Below, one piece after another: positions 30,009 to 38,057 of a stretch of 54,072 bases of DNA. Position numbers and translations under genes: made by a program. Below the pieces are notes generated by a model, which was not told the origin of the DNA, did no database searches, and saw only the letters and a program-made list of their open reading frames with translations. Location: NCBI GenBank assembly GCA_011390515.1, contig JAABSJ010000010.1:1-54072 (forward strand), in the 5' to 3' direction. This DNA is from Oscillatoria sp. (GTDB lineage Bacteria; Cyanobacteriota; Cyanobacteriia; Cyanobacteriales; Laspinemataceae). The stretch's first letter is position 1; each line of letters opens with the position of its first letter.

Positions 30009-30136
30009 GTTAAATGACTTTTTTCCTTTCAGATTTATCTGGGTAATGCCGGTTGGGGCCATCTCCCGCAAGGGACAACGCGACCGACTTTAGCTAGTAT
30101 ATAGCCATACAGCGATAAAGCAATAGGTTGTTACAT

Positions 30137-30173
30137 AACTTAACAGTTAGCCAACGTTAACGATTGTTAAGTT
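30137..30173. promoter_or_regulatory. Inverted repeat in the divergent ho2/acsF promoter
   Basis: AACTTAACA at 30137-30145 and its exact complement at 30165-30173 are separated by 19 bp. This is a candidate operator or paired half-sites for a regulator shared by the two divergent transcripts. Confidence 0.45.
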
Positions 30174-30188
30174 TCTGGGGTAAGGGTC

Positions 30189-30204
30189 TTTTCAAATTTG
30201 AAAA
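30189..30204. promoter_or_regulatory. 16-bp perfect palindrome upstream of acsF
   Basis: TTTTCAAATTTGAAAA reads the same on both strands. It lies 47 bases before the acsF ATG, within promoter distance. MarR-family regulators such as ChlR, which controls the comparable Synechocystis operon, bind palindromes of this size. Whether this is such a site is unknown. Confidence 0.45.
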
Positions 30205-30210
30205 AGTATT

Positions 30211-30234
30211 ATAACTTGAGAGCTATTAAGTTAT
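30211..30234. promoter_or_regulatory. Inverted repeat just upstream of the acsF start
   Basis: ATAACTT and AAGTTAT are exact complements 10 bp apart, immediately before the GAGGAG ribosome-binding site. It could be an operator or a leader hairpin. Confidence 0.4.
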
Positions 30235-30250
30235 CTCAGAGGAGCCAGCC

Positions 30251-31324
30251 ATGATTTCCACCCCCTCCCCGGCCACTGCCGAGATGTCCGTCACCAAAAC
30301 TAAGGCCCTAAAGGAAAATATCCTGACCCCCCGGTTTTATACAACCGACTTTGAAAAAACCGCCAACCTCGATTTATCCGCCCAAGATACTGAGTTGCAG
30401 GCGATGCTAGAGGAAATGCGGGCGGACTACAACCGCCATCACTTCGTGAGGAATGAGGAGTTCGCTCAATCCTGGGACCATATTACCGGAGAAACACGCC
30501 AAGCCTTTATTGATTATTTGGAACGGTCCTGTGTGTCGGAATTTTCCGGGTTTCTGCTGTTTAAGGAACTCTCGCGCAACCTGAAACAGCGCAGTCCTCT
30601 GCTGGCGGAAATGTTTAGTTTGATGGCAAGAGATGAAGCGCGTCATGCCGGATTTTTAAATAAGGCGATGGCAGATTTTGGCTGTACGATGGATTTGAGC
30701 TATCTGACCAAACATCGGGTTTATACGTTTTTCCCGATTGAATGGGTGTTGTACACGGTTTATCTGTCGGAGAAGATTGGCTATTGGCGTTATATTATTA
30801 TTTATCGGCATCTGGAACAGCATCCAGAGCATCAGTTTTATCCGTTGTTCAACTATTTTGAAAGCTGGTGTCAGGATGAGAACCGGCATGGGGATATTTT
30901 CAAGGCCCTGCTGCGATCGCAACCGAAACTGTGGCAAACCTGGACATCCCGGTTGTGGAGTCGCTTTTTCCTGCTGACGGTGTTCGCCACCCATACTTTA
31001 ACAGTGCATGAACGGACGGGATTTTATCATGCTTTGGGAATCGACCCGACGGAGTTTGATCAGGAAGTGATTCGCAAAACCAATGAAACCGCATTGCGAG
31101 CATTTCCCTCGGGTTTGAATACGGAACATCCGGAGTTTTTCCCTCGGTTACAGCGCTGTTGTGACTTGAATGAGAAGCTGTCGGAAATTGAGGCCAGTTC
31201 TCAACCGAAGTGGCTCAAGGGGTTGAAGAAATTACCCTTTCAACTGTCGATTGTCGGCCATTTGCTGCGGATTTATTTGCTTAAAGACATTGATGCGGAG
31301 GCATTACGGGGAACGGTGCGATAA
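30251..31324 (+). CDS. acsF: Mg-protoporphyrin IX monomethyl ester (oxidative) cyclase
   Basis: This 357-residue di-iron protein has paired carboxylate motifs: EEFAQSW, then DEARHAGF and DENRHGDIF. It forms the isocyclic ring of chlorophyll with O2. Cyanobacteria often carry two forms, and the one linked to heme oxygenase 2 and HemN is induced at low O2 (chlAII in Synechocystis). The divergent arrangement with ho2-hemN here supports that assignment, though the isoform call is from context. GAGGAG precedes the ATG. The protein is full length with all ligands. Confidence 0.92.
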   Translation: MISTPSPATAEMSVTKTKALKENILTPRFYTTDFEKTANLDLSAQDTELQAMLEEMRADYNRHHFVRNEEFAQSWDHITGETRQAFIDYLERSCVSEFSGFLLFKELSRNLKQRSPLLAEMFSLMARDEARHAGFLNKAMADFGCTMDLSYLTKHRVYTFFPIEWVLYTVYLSEKIGYWRYIIIYRHLEQHPEHQFYPLFNYFESWCQDENRHGDIFKALLRSQPKLWQTWTSRLWSRFFLLTVFATHTLTVHERTGFYHALGIDPTEFDQEVIRKTNETALRAFPSGLNTEHPEFFPRLQRCCDLNEKLSEIEASSQPKWLKGLKKLPFQLSIVGHLLRIYLLKDIDAEALRGTVR

Positions 31325-31327
31325 CAG

Positions 31328-31408
31328 TAGACCTTTTGCAAAAATCCGGATTGATCCCCCCAACCCCCCTTAAGAAGGGGGGCTTTTTAGAAGTTTGCAA
31401 GAAGTCTA
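31328..31408. repeat. MITE-like element, family 2 (copy b)
   Basis: These 81 bases are nearly identical to 20051-20131 and have the same ends (TAGACCTTTTGC and GCAAGAAGTCTA). The element begins 4 bases after the acsF stop, so its CCCCCC/GGGGGG foldback could serve as a terminator. Confidence 0.85.
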
Positions 31409-31421
31409 CTGAGGGGGTGAG

Positions 31422-31458
31422 CCGATCGCCCTTGAACTGGAACTCGAAGGGCGATCGG
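31422..31458. terminator. Hairpin downstream of acsF
   Basis: CCGATCGCCCTT (31422-31433) pairs with AAGGGCGATCGG (31447-31458). No T-run follows, so termination is uncertain. It may be another HIP1-type palindrome. Confidence 0.45.
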
Positions 31459-31529
31459 TTCATGGAACATCAAGAAATTAAGGGATTTGGATAAAAAAAG
31501 TTTTGCATTAGAAATTTGGTAGAATTGGA

Positions 31530-31563
31530 AAAGCCCCCCTTCTTAAGGGGGGTTGGGGGGATC
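31530..31563. repeat. Core of family 2 element, inverted
   Basis: AAGCCCCCCTTCTTAAGGGG and the following GGTTGGGGGGATC are the reverse complement of the core of copies a and b. The ends are missing. It lies between acsF and hemJ. Confidence 0.7.
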
Positions 31564-31603
31564 TCTTCTAAAAGATTTTGAAGAGTTTATTGTTGGGAGT
31601 TCC

Positions 31604-32167
31604 CTAACTGGATGCCTCCAATTCTCCCTGTTCTTGCAAGCGCCGTTTGCGAGCATAGAGTTGAATAATCACCGCAAAGGCGATAATTGCGGCAATGGTT
31701 CCCCATGTAACAATATCCGTCGGAAAATTGTTTTTGAAAATCGCTAAAAACACGACTAAAGCGAGTATAATAGTAGGAACTTCATTGAGTCGTCGCATTT
31801 GGATTCCACTAATGGAACAAGTTCCCTCTTCCAATTGACGAATCACGCGACCACAGTAAAAATGGAAGCCGACTAAGGCCAAGACTAACAACAGTTTGAC
31901 ATGAAGCCAAGTTTCTTTGAAAACACCGGGTTCCTTGTAGATAATGCCAGCGGCCATGACAATGGTAAAAATCATCGCAGGCATCATAATTAATTTGTAA
32001 AGCCGTTTTTCCATGCGGTTATACTCGGTTTTGAGCGCGGCTCTAACGGCTTCCGGGCGGTCACTGGCTTCAATATGATAAACAAACAGCCTGGGTAAAT
32101 AAAACAATCCGGCAAACCAAGCGACAAAGCCAATAATATGAAACGACTTAAACCAGAGATAGGCCAT
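31604..32167 (-). CDS. hemJ: Protoporphyrinogen oxidase HemJ
   Basis: This 187-residue membrane protein of the HemJ (UPF0093) family opens with MAYLWFKSFHIIGFVAWFAG, including the conserved His10. It has four hydrophobic segments and a conserved EYNRMEKRLYKLIM loop. HemJ is the usual cyanobacterial enzyme for protoporphyrinogen IX oxidation, the step right after HemN. Its position beside acsF, ho2 and hemN completes a block of heme/chlorophyll steps. The Arg/Lys-rich C-terminus is cytoplasmic by the positive-inside rule. Confidence 0.9.
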   Translation of the reverse strand: MAYLWFKSFHIIGFVAWFAGLFYLPRLFVYHIEASDRPEAVRAALKTEYNRMEKRLYKLIMMPAMIFTIVMAAGIIYKEPGVFKETWLHVKLLLVLALVGFHFYCGRVIRQLEEGTCSISGIQMRRLNEVPTIILALVVFLAIFKNNFPTDIVTWGTIAAIIAFAVIIQLYARKRRLQEQGELEASS

Positions 32168-32320
32168 AACCTTTGATTACTCCTTGAACAACAAACCGGG
32201 AATTGATGGGGGGTGGGAACGGTGGGATTGGGTTCAGACGCCCCCGCAACTGGCGATCGGCCTCGGGCCAAAAATCACTTTCATATCATACCGATTCACG
32301 GCACCAAAACCCATCCTAAA

Positions 32321-33037
32321 TCAGTTGGATTTTTCGTAACGGGTGCCATCGGGCATGATCGCATCTTCTAAATTGGCATCAATCAGAATCGCGCCAGTCA
32401 AATCAGCCCCACGTAAATCAGCCCCGCGTAAATTAACCCCTGTCAAGTCAGCAAAACTCAAGTCTGCCTCCCGTAACATCGCTTCACTCAAATCTGCTGC
32501 ATCCTGTTGAAAGGTCCGATTCAGATGAGCGCGACAGAGCTTGGTACGTTCTAAATCCGTTTGATACAACAACGCGCCACTGAGGTTGGCATAGCATAAA
32601 TCCGCATAAGTTAAGACAGCCCGACCCAAATCCGTTACTTGGTCAGAAGTGGGACGGAGATCCGCTGCAAACAAGTTCGCCCGAGATAACCGACTCTCGA
32701 CTAAATTGGCACCACATAAACTGGCTTTACTGAGGTTGGCTAACTCTAAATTGGCATAAGTCAGCTTGGCACCACTTAAATCCGCTTCCCTGAGATTAGC
32801 GCGATACAAATCCGCCTCAGTTAAATCAGTTCCCCACAGAATTGCTTCGCTCAAATCTGCCTCTCGAAAACTGGCGCGACTGAAGTCAGTTTTACCGAGT
32901 CGCGCTTGGCGTAAATCAGCCTCATTCAAGTTGATGCCGTGGAAATGACCGTCAATTAAATCCGCTTCCCGGAGATTAGCTTTCCGAAAGGTGCGATCGC
33001 CTTCAAGATATCGTTTTTGAATCTCTTCACTGTTCAT
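32321..33037 (-). CDS. Pentapeptide-repeat protein
   Basis: Nearly all 238 residues are tandem A(D/N)Lxx pentapeptides (for example EADLSGAKLTYANLELANLS), predicting a right-handed quadrilateral beta-helix of about 40 repeats. There is no signal peptide or membrane segment. Such proteins are abundant in cyanobacteria with mostly unknown roles. A short break (LRPTSDQVTDLGRA) interrupts the solenoid around residue 125. It lies downstream of neither a clear operon nor a partner gene. Confidence 0.9.
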   Translation of the reverse strand: MNSEEIQKRYLEGDRTFRKANLREADLIDGHFHGINLNEADLRQARLGKTDFSRASFREADLSEAILWGTDLTEADLYRANLREADLSGAKLTYANLELANLSKASLCGANLVESRLSRANLFAADLRPTSDQVTDLGRAVLTYADLCYANLSGALLYQTDLERTKLCRAHLNRTFQQDAADLSEAMLREADLSFADLTGVNLRGADLRGADLTGAILIDANLEDAIMPDGTRYEKSN

Positions 33038-33372
33038 GGGGTTTCTCGTTAAAGGATGAGTGGACAGTAACCGTTTGATGAAAACAGTTTATCATGGTGA
33101 CTCCCCAGGCTTGACGGTCACCATACCCCATTTATTCAAACTATTGGGGTTCAGGATTGCTGCGGTTTAGCCAATCCTGAACCCCAAACTATAAACCTTC
33201 GGGTTTCCACTCTCAAGATTTCCAGATTTTGTCAGAGTTTCCTGATATCGGTTAACCCTGGAAGGCCACTCTCAAAAATCTTAGTTAAAAATTCCAGAAT
33301 CAGGAAAACTACTGTTCCAAGGGAATTCAGAAAATTGATTCAGAATGATTCATGAGGTTGATGATAGAATGT
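33038..33372. other. Intergenic region with a palindromic repeat
   Basis: TTGGGGTTCAGGATTG (33144-33159) is the exact complement of 33172-33187, giving a 16-bp stem with a 12-nt loop. No gene is visible. Confidence 0.6.
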
Positions 33373-33837
33373 TTACTTCTCCAACGGTTCTCCCGCCGCT
33401 TTCCACCCTTGAATACTCGGGGGAAATGCACTGATGTTAGTATATCCTAACAGTCGCAACGTCATCACACCGATGCCCGTGCGATATCCCGTCGTACAAT
33501 AGAGAATGACCGGGCGATTTTGGGGAATTTTATCGAGATTTTCTGGTAAAGTTCTCAGGGGAATATTAATGGCTTGAGGAATGTGCCCGGATGCATATTC
33601 ACCGGGTTGTCGGACATCAATTAACAGGGCATTGTCCTGGTCTGCTTTCCGCTTGAGTTCCGGGATATCCATGATGGTGTAATAATCCCCAGGAATGTCA
33701 TCGAGGAACTCGGCGATCGCCTCTGAAAATGCGGCGTCAGATGGAGTTGAAACCGCCTGGACTGGTCCGGGGAAAGCTGTTTCCATCAACAAACAGCAGA
33801 ACAGGATTAAACATAAGGTTTGTACAATTTTTTTCAT
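33373..33837 (-). CDS. Exported rhodanese-domain protein
   Basis: This 154-residue protein has an N-terminal signal peptide (MKKIVQTLCLILFCCLLMET, likely cleavage after VQA). A single rhodanese domain follows with the active-site loop YCTTGYRTG (Cys114). Rhodaneses carry sulfane sulfur as a cysteine persulfide. A periplasmic or thylakoid-lumen location suggests handling of external sulfide or polysulfide. Several further sulfur genes follow within 6 kb. Confidence 0.88.
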   Translation of the reverse strand: MKKIVQTLCLILFCCLLMETAFPGPVQAVSTPSDAAFSEAIAEFLDDIPGDYYTIMDIPELKRKADQDNALLIDVRQPGEYASGHIPQAINIPLRTLPENLDKIPQNRPVILYCTTGYRTGIGVMTLRLLGYTNISAFPPSIQGWKAAGEPLEK

Positions 33838-33882
33838 GGAGTTACTTCCTCTCGTTCGGGATTAAATTGCTGGCTTTTATCG

Positions 33883-34707
33883 TCAAAAAAATAAACGAGT
33901 TCCTACCGAACAACTCCTACATTTTAGCGCAAACTCCTGCCATAAAAACGCCTGGGCCATCATTCCCGTGCAGTGGTTTGCCCCAATCAGTTGCAGGTCA
34001 TACTTTCTAAAGGTTTCTGCCGTCGCTTGCAGGCGATCGCGACTCGCATTCAACAGATGCATTCCCCCAATCACCCCATAAAACTTATCTTCACCCGTCA
34101 GGGTAGCAATATAATTCAGGGTGTTAATCACTCCCGCATGAGCGCAGCCTAAAATTACAAGCACTCCTTCCATTGTGTCGATAAATAAGGCTTGGTCATC
34201 TAACATCAAATCCACCTGATTCTGCTGCTCATCTTGCCAAAACTGACCACCCGTATCCTCTAATGGATGAACCCGGGGAATCGTCCCGGTGACATGAACT
34301 CCAGGAACAATTTCTGTAGGAGTTTCAGTCCAAATTACCTCCCTAGATTTCTGGGCCAGAATATCAGGATCCTGAATCGGACAACCAATATCCCCTCGGG
34401 GGCTAAATTTGGGATTGAGGGCCGATGGATGCAGAAATAATCGAGGATAAGAGGTTTCTAATACCGTCATTAAACCCCCCGCATGATCGTAATGACCATG
34501 ACTCAAAACCAGGGTATCTATCTCCGGCAAAGAAATTCCCAACTGTTGAGCATTGTGTTTCAGCGCTAATCCCTGTCCCGTATCAAATAAAATCCGAGAA
34601 TTGGCGGTTTCAATGTAATAAGAAAGTCCATGTTCCCCCAGCAATCCTCTCGTCGATGCCGTATTTTCTACTAAAACGGTAATCCCCAAAAAATTGTTCA
34701 TACCCAA
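33883..34707 (-). CDS. Metallo-beta-lactamase-fold hydrolase (dihydropterin synthase-like)
   Basis: This 274-residue MBL-fold protein has the metal motif LSHGHYDHAGG, later metal ligands in LGCAHAGVINT and GGMHLLNAS, and ANHCTG near the end. Sequence order resembles the archaeal/bacterial family annotated as 7,8-dihydropterin-6-yl-methyl-aminobenzene 5'-phosphate synthase, whose true substrate in bacteria is uncertain. It is co-oriented with the rhodanese gene 45 bases downstream, so the two probably form one operon. Confidence 0.82.
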   Translation of the reverse strand: MGMNNFLGITVLVENTASTRGLLGEHGLSYYIETANSRILFDTGQGLALKHNAQQLGISLPEIDTLVLSHGHYDHAGGLMTVLETSYPRLFLHPSALNPKFSPRGDIGCPIQDPDILAQKSREVIWTETPTEIVPGVHVTGTIPRVHPLEDTGGQFWQDEQQNQVDLMLDDQALFIDTMEGVLVILGCAHAGVINTLNYIATLTGEDKFYGVIGGMHLLNASRDRLQATAETFRKYDLQLIGANHCTGMMAQAFLWQEFALKCRSCSVGTRLFF

Positions 34708-34796
34708 CTAACAAACTCCCCTGAATTTCCCTGATATTTCAATCATTAGTTCTTTTCTCCTCTTGCTGTCTTGGAGAAAGCCCTGCTGTTTTTCCC

Positions 34797-35252
34797 TTAA
34801 TTCCATCCACTCATTCTCGCCATCACTGCTGCCAGCAGCGGCAAGATTGTAAACCCCAATAATTCTGCTTTAATCAGCCAAGTCAGTTGGGTGACCCGCT
34901 CAAGTTCCACAGCGGGAGGCTGATTTTTTTGTAAATCTTTAAACCACAAAATAAAGGTAAAGGTCGGATACAGGGAGAATAAACTCACCAGAATAAACAC
35001 TCCCATTTTGGCATAAAAAAACGGATTGTTCAGATAATAATCCGTTCCCTTGCCAAAATAAAGCACTCTCAATACTCCCGTGATCAGAATAGCTGTCGCC
35101 GCTATCCCATAAGCCAAATCTGCAAAAGCCACTCGTTTGGCTTCATCAAGAGTCATGTCTTTTTTGAGGTTAAAAAACTCTACCGTCAGGGCGGCAAAAG
35201 CCAACATGAACCCGAAGTAATGAAAATACGCTGTAATTGAACTCGCCCACAT
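34797..35252 (-). CDS. DUF2214 integral membrane protein
   Basis: This 151-residue protein has four predicted transmembrane helices (for example ITAYFHYFGFMLAFAALTVE and ILVSLFSLYPTFTFILWF). It matches my recollection of the DUF2214 family, which is related in layout to CopD/HemJ-type four-helix proteins and has conserved His near the N-terminus (AYFHYFG). The function is not established. A role in heme or redox chemistry at the membrane is only suggested by the fold and the neighbours. Confidence 0.75.
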   Translation of the reverse strand: MWASSITAYFHYFGFMLAFAALTVEFFNLKKDMTLDEAKRVAFADLAYGIAATAILITGVLRVLYFGKGTDYYLNNPFFYAKMGVFILVSLFSLYPTFTFILWFKDLQKNQPPAVELERVTQLTWLIKAELLGFTILPLLAAVMARMSGWN

Positions 35253-35367
35253 TGTTTTAGATGAAGAAATAGAAGAATAATGTCCTAAACCCTAACTTCG
35301 GTATCGGATGAAATCAGGAATACCCAAACCCGAAACAGAACTTACGCATTTTTGGAGGGCCAATCCT

Positions 35368-35403
35368 AAATGTAGAGGCGATTCGCGAATCGCCCCTACA
35401 TTT
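35368..35403. repeat. 36-bp palindrome
   Basis: The two 18-base halves (AAATGTAGAGGCGATTCG and CGAATCGCCCCTACATTT) are complementary with one mismatch. This is a dispersed-repeat type common in cyanobacterial intergenic DNA. Confidence 0.7.
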
Positions 35404-35480
35404 GTTGTCAGTTCAGCTATCCCAGAAACCCATTGAAACCTAGATAGTTTTTGAATTCATCGGACAACTGAACCGAGGGT

Positions 35481-35927
35481 TTAGGTCCGTTCAATCGGTT
35501 GACCGGATGTACAGAGATGCCGGTGTTGATGCCGATGTTGATGCCGGTTTTGATGCCGGTTTTGACCTTTATGATTGCCGCGATGTCCTCGGTGACATTC
35601 GGATTCTTCCCGGACTAAAGAACCGTCCAGATAGGCTTTCACCGCCCGATCTAAATCAGTTTCCTTGGCGATCACCCCTTCAATGCCCTTTCGTTCCAAG
35701 CGTCGCATCAACCCCGGTCCCATGCTGCCGGAAATTAACACTTGCACGTCATCTAAAGGATGCGGTTCATTCGAGGAACAGTGATGAAAAGATTGGTCCG
35801 CAGATAACTCCACCAATTTTTTCTCGATAATTTCGCCGTCTTTGGTTTCGTAGATCCAAAACTTCTGGCAATGTCCGGCGTGTTCCGTGATGCTGGTTTT
35901 ATTTTGACTGGTTACGGCAATTTTCAT
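35481..35927 (-). CDS. NifX/NifB-C-type Fe-Mo cofactor-binding-fold protein with His-rich tail
   Basis: Residues 1-110 form the dinitrogenase iron-molybdenum cofactor-binding fold (MKIAVTSQN, ITEHAGHCQKFWIYE, LISGSMGPGLMRRLERKGI). The last 35 residues are rich in His, Arg and Gln (HRGHRGNHKGQNRH and four more NRH/QHRH units). They are encoded partly by 12-bp tandem repeats at 35516-35563. No nitrogenase genes are in the window, so it is probably a metal or Fe-S carrier in another pathway. The tail could bind Ni, Zn or Fe, which is of interest near the hydrogenase genes. Confidence 0.8.
   Translation of the reverse strand: MKIAVTSQNKTSITEHAGHCQKFWIYETKDGEIIEKKLVELSADQSFHHCSSNEPHPLDDVQVLISGSMGPGLMRRLERKGIEGVIAKETDLDRAVKAYLDGSLVREESECHRGHRGNHKGQNRHQNRHQHRHQHRHLCTSGQPIERT
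35516..35563. repeat. Four 12-bp tandem repeats encoding a His-rich tail
   Basis: The plus strand reads GATGCCGGTGTT, GATGCCGATGTT, GATGCCGGTTTT and GATGCCGGTTTT. On the coding minus strand this gives repeated NRHQ/HRHQ residues. Confidence 0.85.
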
Positions 35928-35961
35928 CGCCTATTCTCCTGTGTACTTGTAATGATGTGAT

Positions 35962-36495
35962 TTAGACCCACCAAGGTTTTTCCCCGGTACGCGGGTCAAT
36001 TTCGGTCCAAGGTGCAATCCAAATGGCATTGTCTTTGACGGCCACATGGACCAATTTCAGCGGCAGCGGTGCGGGTCCGCGTAAGACAGACCCATCAGAG
36101 TTGTAGCGAGAACCGTGACAGGGACATTGAAATTCTTGGTCAATGTTATTCCAAGGAAACGTGCAGCCTAAATGGGTGCAGCTATCAACGATTCCCGTCG
36201 GATCTATTGTAGCATCTTTTTGAACAGTTAAGTAAGTCGGATCTCCGGCTAATCCTGCTACTAAGGCGCGGGTCCCCGGGGGTTCAGCTAAAATTTGGCT
36301 GGCGGGAATGGGATTGCCTAAGATATCCTTGGCTAGAATCGCGCCGCCTTCGGTGGTTTCCTGGGGGGGAATAAAGTATTTGACGACGGGATAAGCAGCG
36401 GCAGAGGCCGTTGCAGCGACAACGCTTCCGGTGAGGAAGTTGAGCAACTGGCGGCGCGACATGGAAGGACTTTCGATGGGAAGACTATTATCCAT
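35962..36495 (-). CDS. petC: Cytochrome b6f-type Rieske iron-sulfur protein (orphan paralogue)
   Basis: This 177-residue protein has an N-terminal twin-arginine-like membrane anchor (SRRQLLNFLTGSVVAA) and the Rieske motifs CTHLGC (Cys106, His108, Cys111) and CPCHGS (Cys124, Cys126, His127). It carries electrons from plastoquinol to cytochrome f. The main cyanobacterial petC normally sits with petA. No petA is here, and the gene is surrounded by sulfur and low-oxygen genes, so this is probably an alternative isoform (PetC2-like) swapped in under stress. Codons and motifs look intact. Confidence 0.88.
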   Translation of the reverse strand: MDNSLPIESPSMSRRQLLNFLTGSVVAATASAAAYPVVKYFIPPQETTEGGAILAKDILGNPIPASQILAEPPGTRALVAGLAGDPTYLTVQKDATIDPTGIVDSCTHLGCTFPWNNIDQEFQCPCHGSRYNSDGSVLRGPAPLPLKLVHVAVKDNAIWIAPWTEIDPRTGEKPWWV

Positions 36496-36549
36496 TGTGA
36501 TGTTGTGAAGATTTGCTAATTTTCTGAGTTGGCAGGGAAGTGAACGGGG

Positions 36550-36756
36550 TTAGTTTGGGGATTTGCGGGTGCTAATCCCTAACAACCGATACAGTCCGCA
36601 AAATCCAACCAATCCGCTGAAGGTGAGTAAGGCTGCGGCGACATCTAATCCCAGACCTAAGTTGGTCCCGGCATAGAGATTCAATCCGGCATACAGCAGA
36701 CTGGCGGCGAAGAGTAATCGCACAATTCTATCTAAAGTTCCGACATTACTAAACAT
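36550..36756 (-). CDS. DUF2892 family small membrane protein
   Basis: This 68-residue protein has two hydrophobic helices and the DUF2892 pattern (MFSNVGTLDRIVRLLFAASL, then LTFSGLVGFCGLYRLLGIST). The domain often occurs fused to or beside rhodaneses and sulfide-oxidation genes. The next upstream gene (37206-37745) is exactly such a fusion, so a shared role in sulfur handling at the membrane is plausible. Confidence 0.82.
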   Translation of the reverse strand: MFSNVGTLDRIVRLLFAASLLYAGLNLYAGTNLGLGLDVAAALLTFSGLVGFCGLYRLLGISTRKSPN

Positions 36757-37205
36757 GATGATTTCGGGGGTAATTTAACGTTAAATCAAGGACGATTCGA
36801 TCCACCTCGGATTGTTCGACACAGATGTGATCTCGTGATTTTGGTTTATCGTCATAGAGTTATGTTACAAAACTTTTCTCAGAAAATGGTAATTTTGTTA
36901 CATTTCTTAATATTTAGCAAAAAAAAACCACAAAGCTGAACCCACTGGCTATTCAGGCTTTTAGCCGAGAAAAGGCGATCGCCTCTCAAGGGTAGAAAAA
37001 TCTCTCATATTCGCAGGGAGATAGGAGGAATTCTGAGATTCTGACGGCGATCGCCTCCTACCAGTATAAATACCCAGGGAAATCGCGTCGGATATCCCCT
37101 CAAAAAAAACCCTCACAAACCGGAGGGGATTTCAGAAAAAGCATAAAAAACAGGGGTATAGCCAGCCGCTATACCCCTGTTTTTTATGCCTTCAAATTCT
37201 ATTGA
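36757..37205. other. Intergenic region with HIP1 sites and a terminator
   Basis: Apart from the terminator at 37141-37189 there are two HIP1-containing palindromes (GGCGATCGCC) and an AT-rich stretch (36840-36930) that may be the promoter of the DUF2892 gene. I see no gene. Confidence 0.45.
37141..37189. terminator. Strong bidirectional terminator
   Basis: Perfect 22-bp arms (GCATAAAAAACAGGGGTATA plus GC, and the complement) surround a 5-nt loop. A/T-runs lie within the arms on both strands. It follows the rhodanese-DUF2892 gene on the minus strand. Confidence 0.92.
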
Positions 37206-37745
37206 CTACTTGACTTGATTATAAGGCAGTTTAGCTAATAGCATTCCCATTGCACAAGTATTACTAATGCCAGCAAAGAGTAAACCGGCTCCCACCAACC
37301 CACTCAGAATTAAAAACCCTGGGTTAACAAAATGACCGAGGACCGTCCCGGTAAACACCAGGGTTCCGGCCACAATTTGCACCTGACGGAAAATAGAAAT
37401 CGGGGCATTTTTATTCACTTCTACCGGATATCCGGCTTGTTTCCAGCCATTGATTCCCCCGTTGAGTTGCATCACCTCGGGAACTCCTGCTGCTAAGAGT
37501 TTTTGCGCCGCTTGTCGGGAACGGTTGCCACTTTGACAGTAGAGAACGATATCTTTTTCCCCCTGCAATTTAGGCGATTTGGGGTCAAATTGAGACAGGG
37601 GTAATAGGGTCGCTCCTTTAATATGTTCCCCAGAAAATTCCCCCGGTTCTCGCACATCAATCAAGGTAATTTTTTGCTCATCTAGGCCATTTTTCAAAGT
37701 CAGAGCGTCAATATCGAGCAGTTGATTGGTTTGGTTCGTCGTCAT
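37206..37745 (-). CDS. Rhodanese fused to a DUF2892 membrane domain
   Basis: The protein has 179 residues. Residues 10-110 are a rhodanese domain with YCQSGNRSRQA (Cys70). The C-terminal part has two transmembrane helices of the DUF2892 type (IVAGTLVFTGTVLGHF and FLILSGLVGAGLLFAGISNT). It would present a persulfide-carrying site at the cytoplasmic face of the membrane. It is transcribed divergently from the persulfide dioxygenase gene at 38216, and such pairs usually share a sulfide/persulfide-responsive regulator. Confidence 0.88.
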   Translation of the reverse strand: MTTNQTNQLLDIDALTLKNGLDEQKITLIDVREPGEFSGEHIKGATLLPLSQFDPKSPKLQGEKDIVLYCQSGNRSRQAAQKLLAAGVPEVMQLNGGINGWKQAGYPVEVNKNAPISIFRQVQIVAGTLVFTGTVLGHFVNPGFLILSGLVGAGLLFAGISNTCAMGMLLAKLPYNQVK

Positions 37746-37779
37746 TGTTAGCCTCTTAGTGGGTTAATTTAATTGAGGA

Positions 37780-37892
37780 TATAGCCTTTCTCATGTCCAT
37801 AAGGTACAGCGATGGCGGCCCCAAACCGTCGGCGGCCCAGAACATCCGAGGGGATGCAAAAAAGTACCGCATCAGTCCACCGAACCGCTATA
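37780..37892. repeat. MITE-like element, family 1 (copy d, reverse orientation)
   Basis: These 113 bases run from TATAGCCTTTCTC to GAACCGCTATA, the reverse complement of the end sequences of copy a. The element sits inside the divergent promoter region of the rhodanese and persulfide dioxygenase genes. Confidence 0.8.
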
Positions 37893-38045
37893 GACAACCG
37901 TGGGTTGTCATGAATCAGTGAAAGATTGAGAACGTTTAGTGAAATTAATCTAGTTCGGGATGAGAATTCCCCGGAGTCAGGTTTGAGTAGATTTACTCAA
38001 GTCTAGCCTTCCACTATTTTACTTGTCAATTTTAGCTTATTCTAT

Positions 38046-38057
38046 TACTATATAGTA
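38046..38057. promoter_or_regulatory. Palindrome upstream of the persulfide dioxygenase gene
   Basis: TACTATATAGTA is a perfect 12-bp palindrome, 158 bases before the dioxygenase ATG and inside the divergent region. ArsR-type persulfide sensors (BigR/SqrR family) bind AT-rich palindromes of similar form. The assignment is a guess from context. Confidence 0.35.

Noticed and set aside
35481..35927. Evidence for nitrogen fixation from a NifX-like protein
   Set aside because: No nifHDK, nifB or other nif gene is in the window, and this fold is also used outside nitrogenase assembly.
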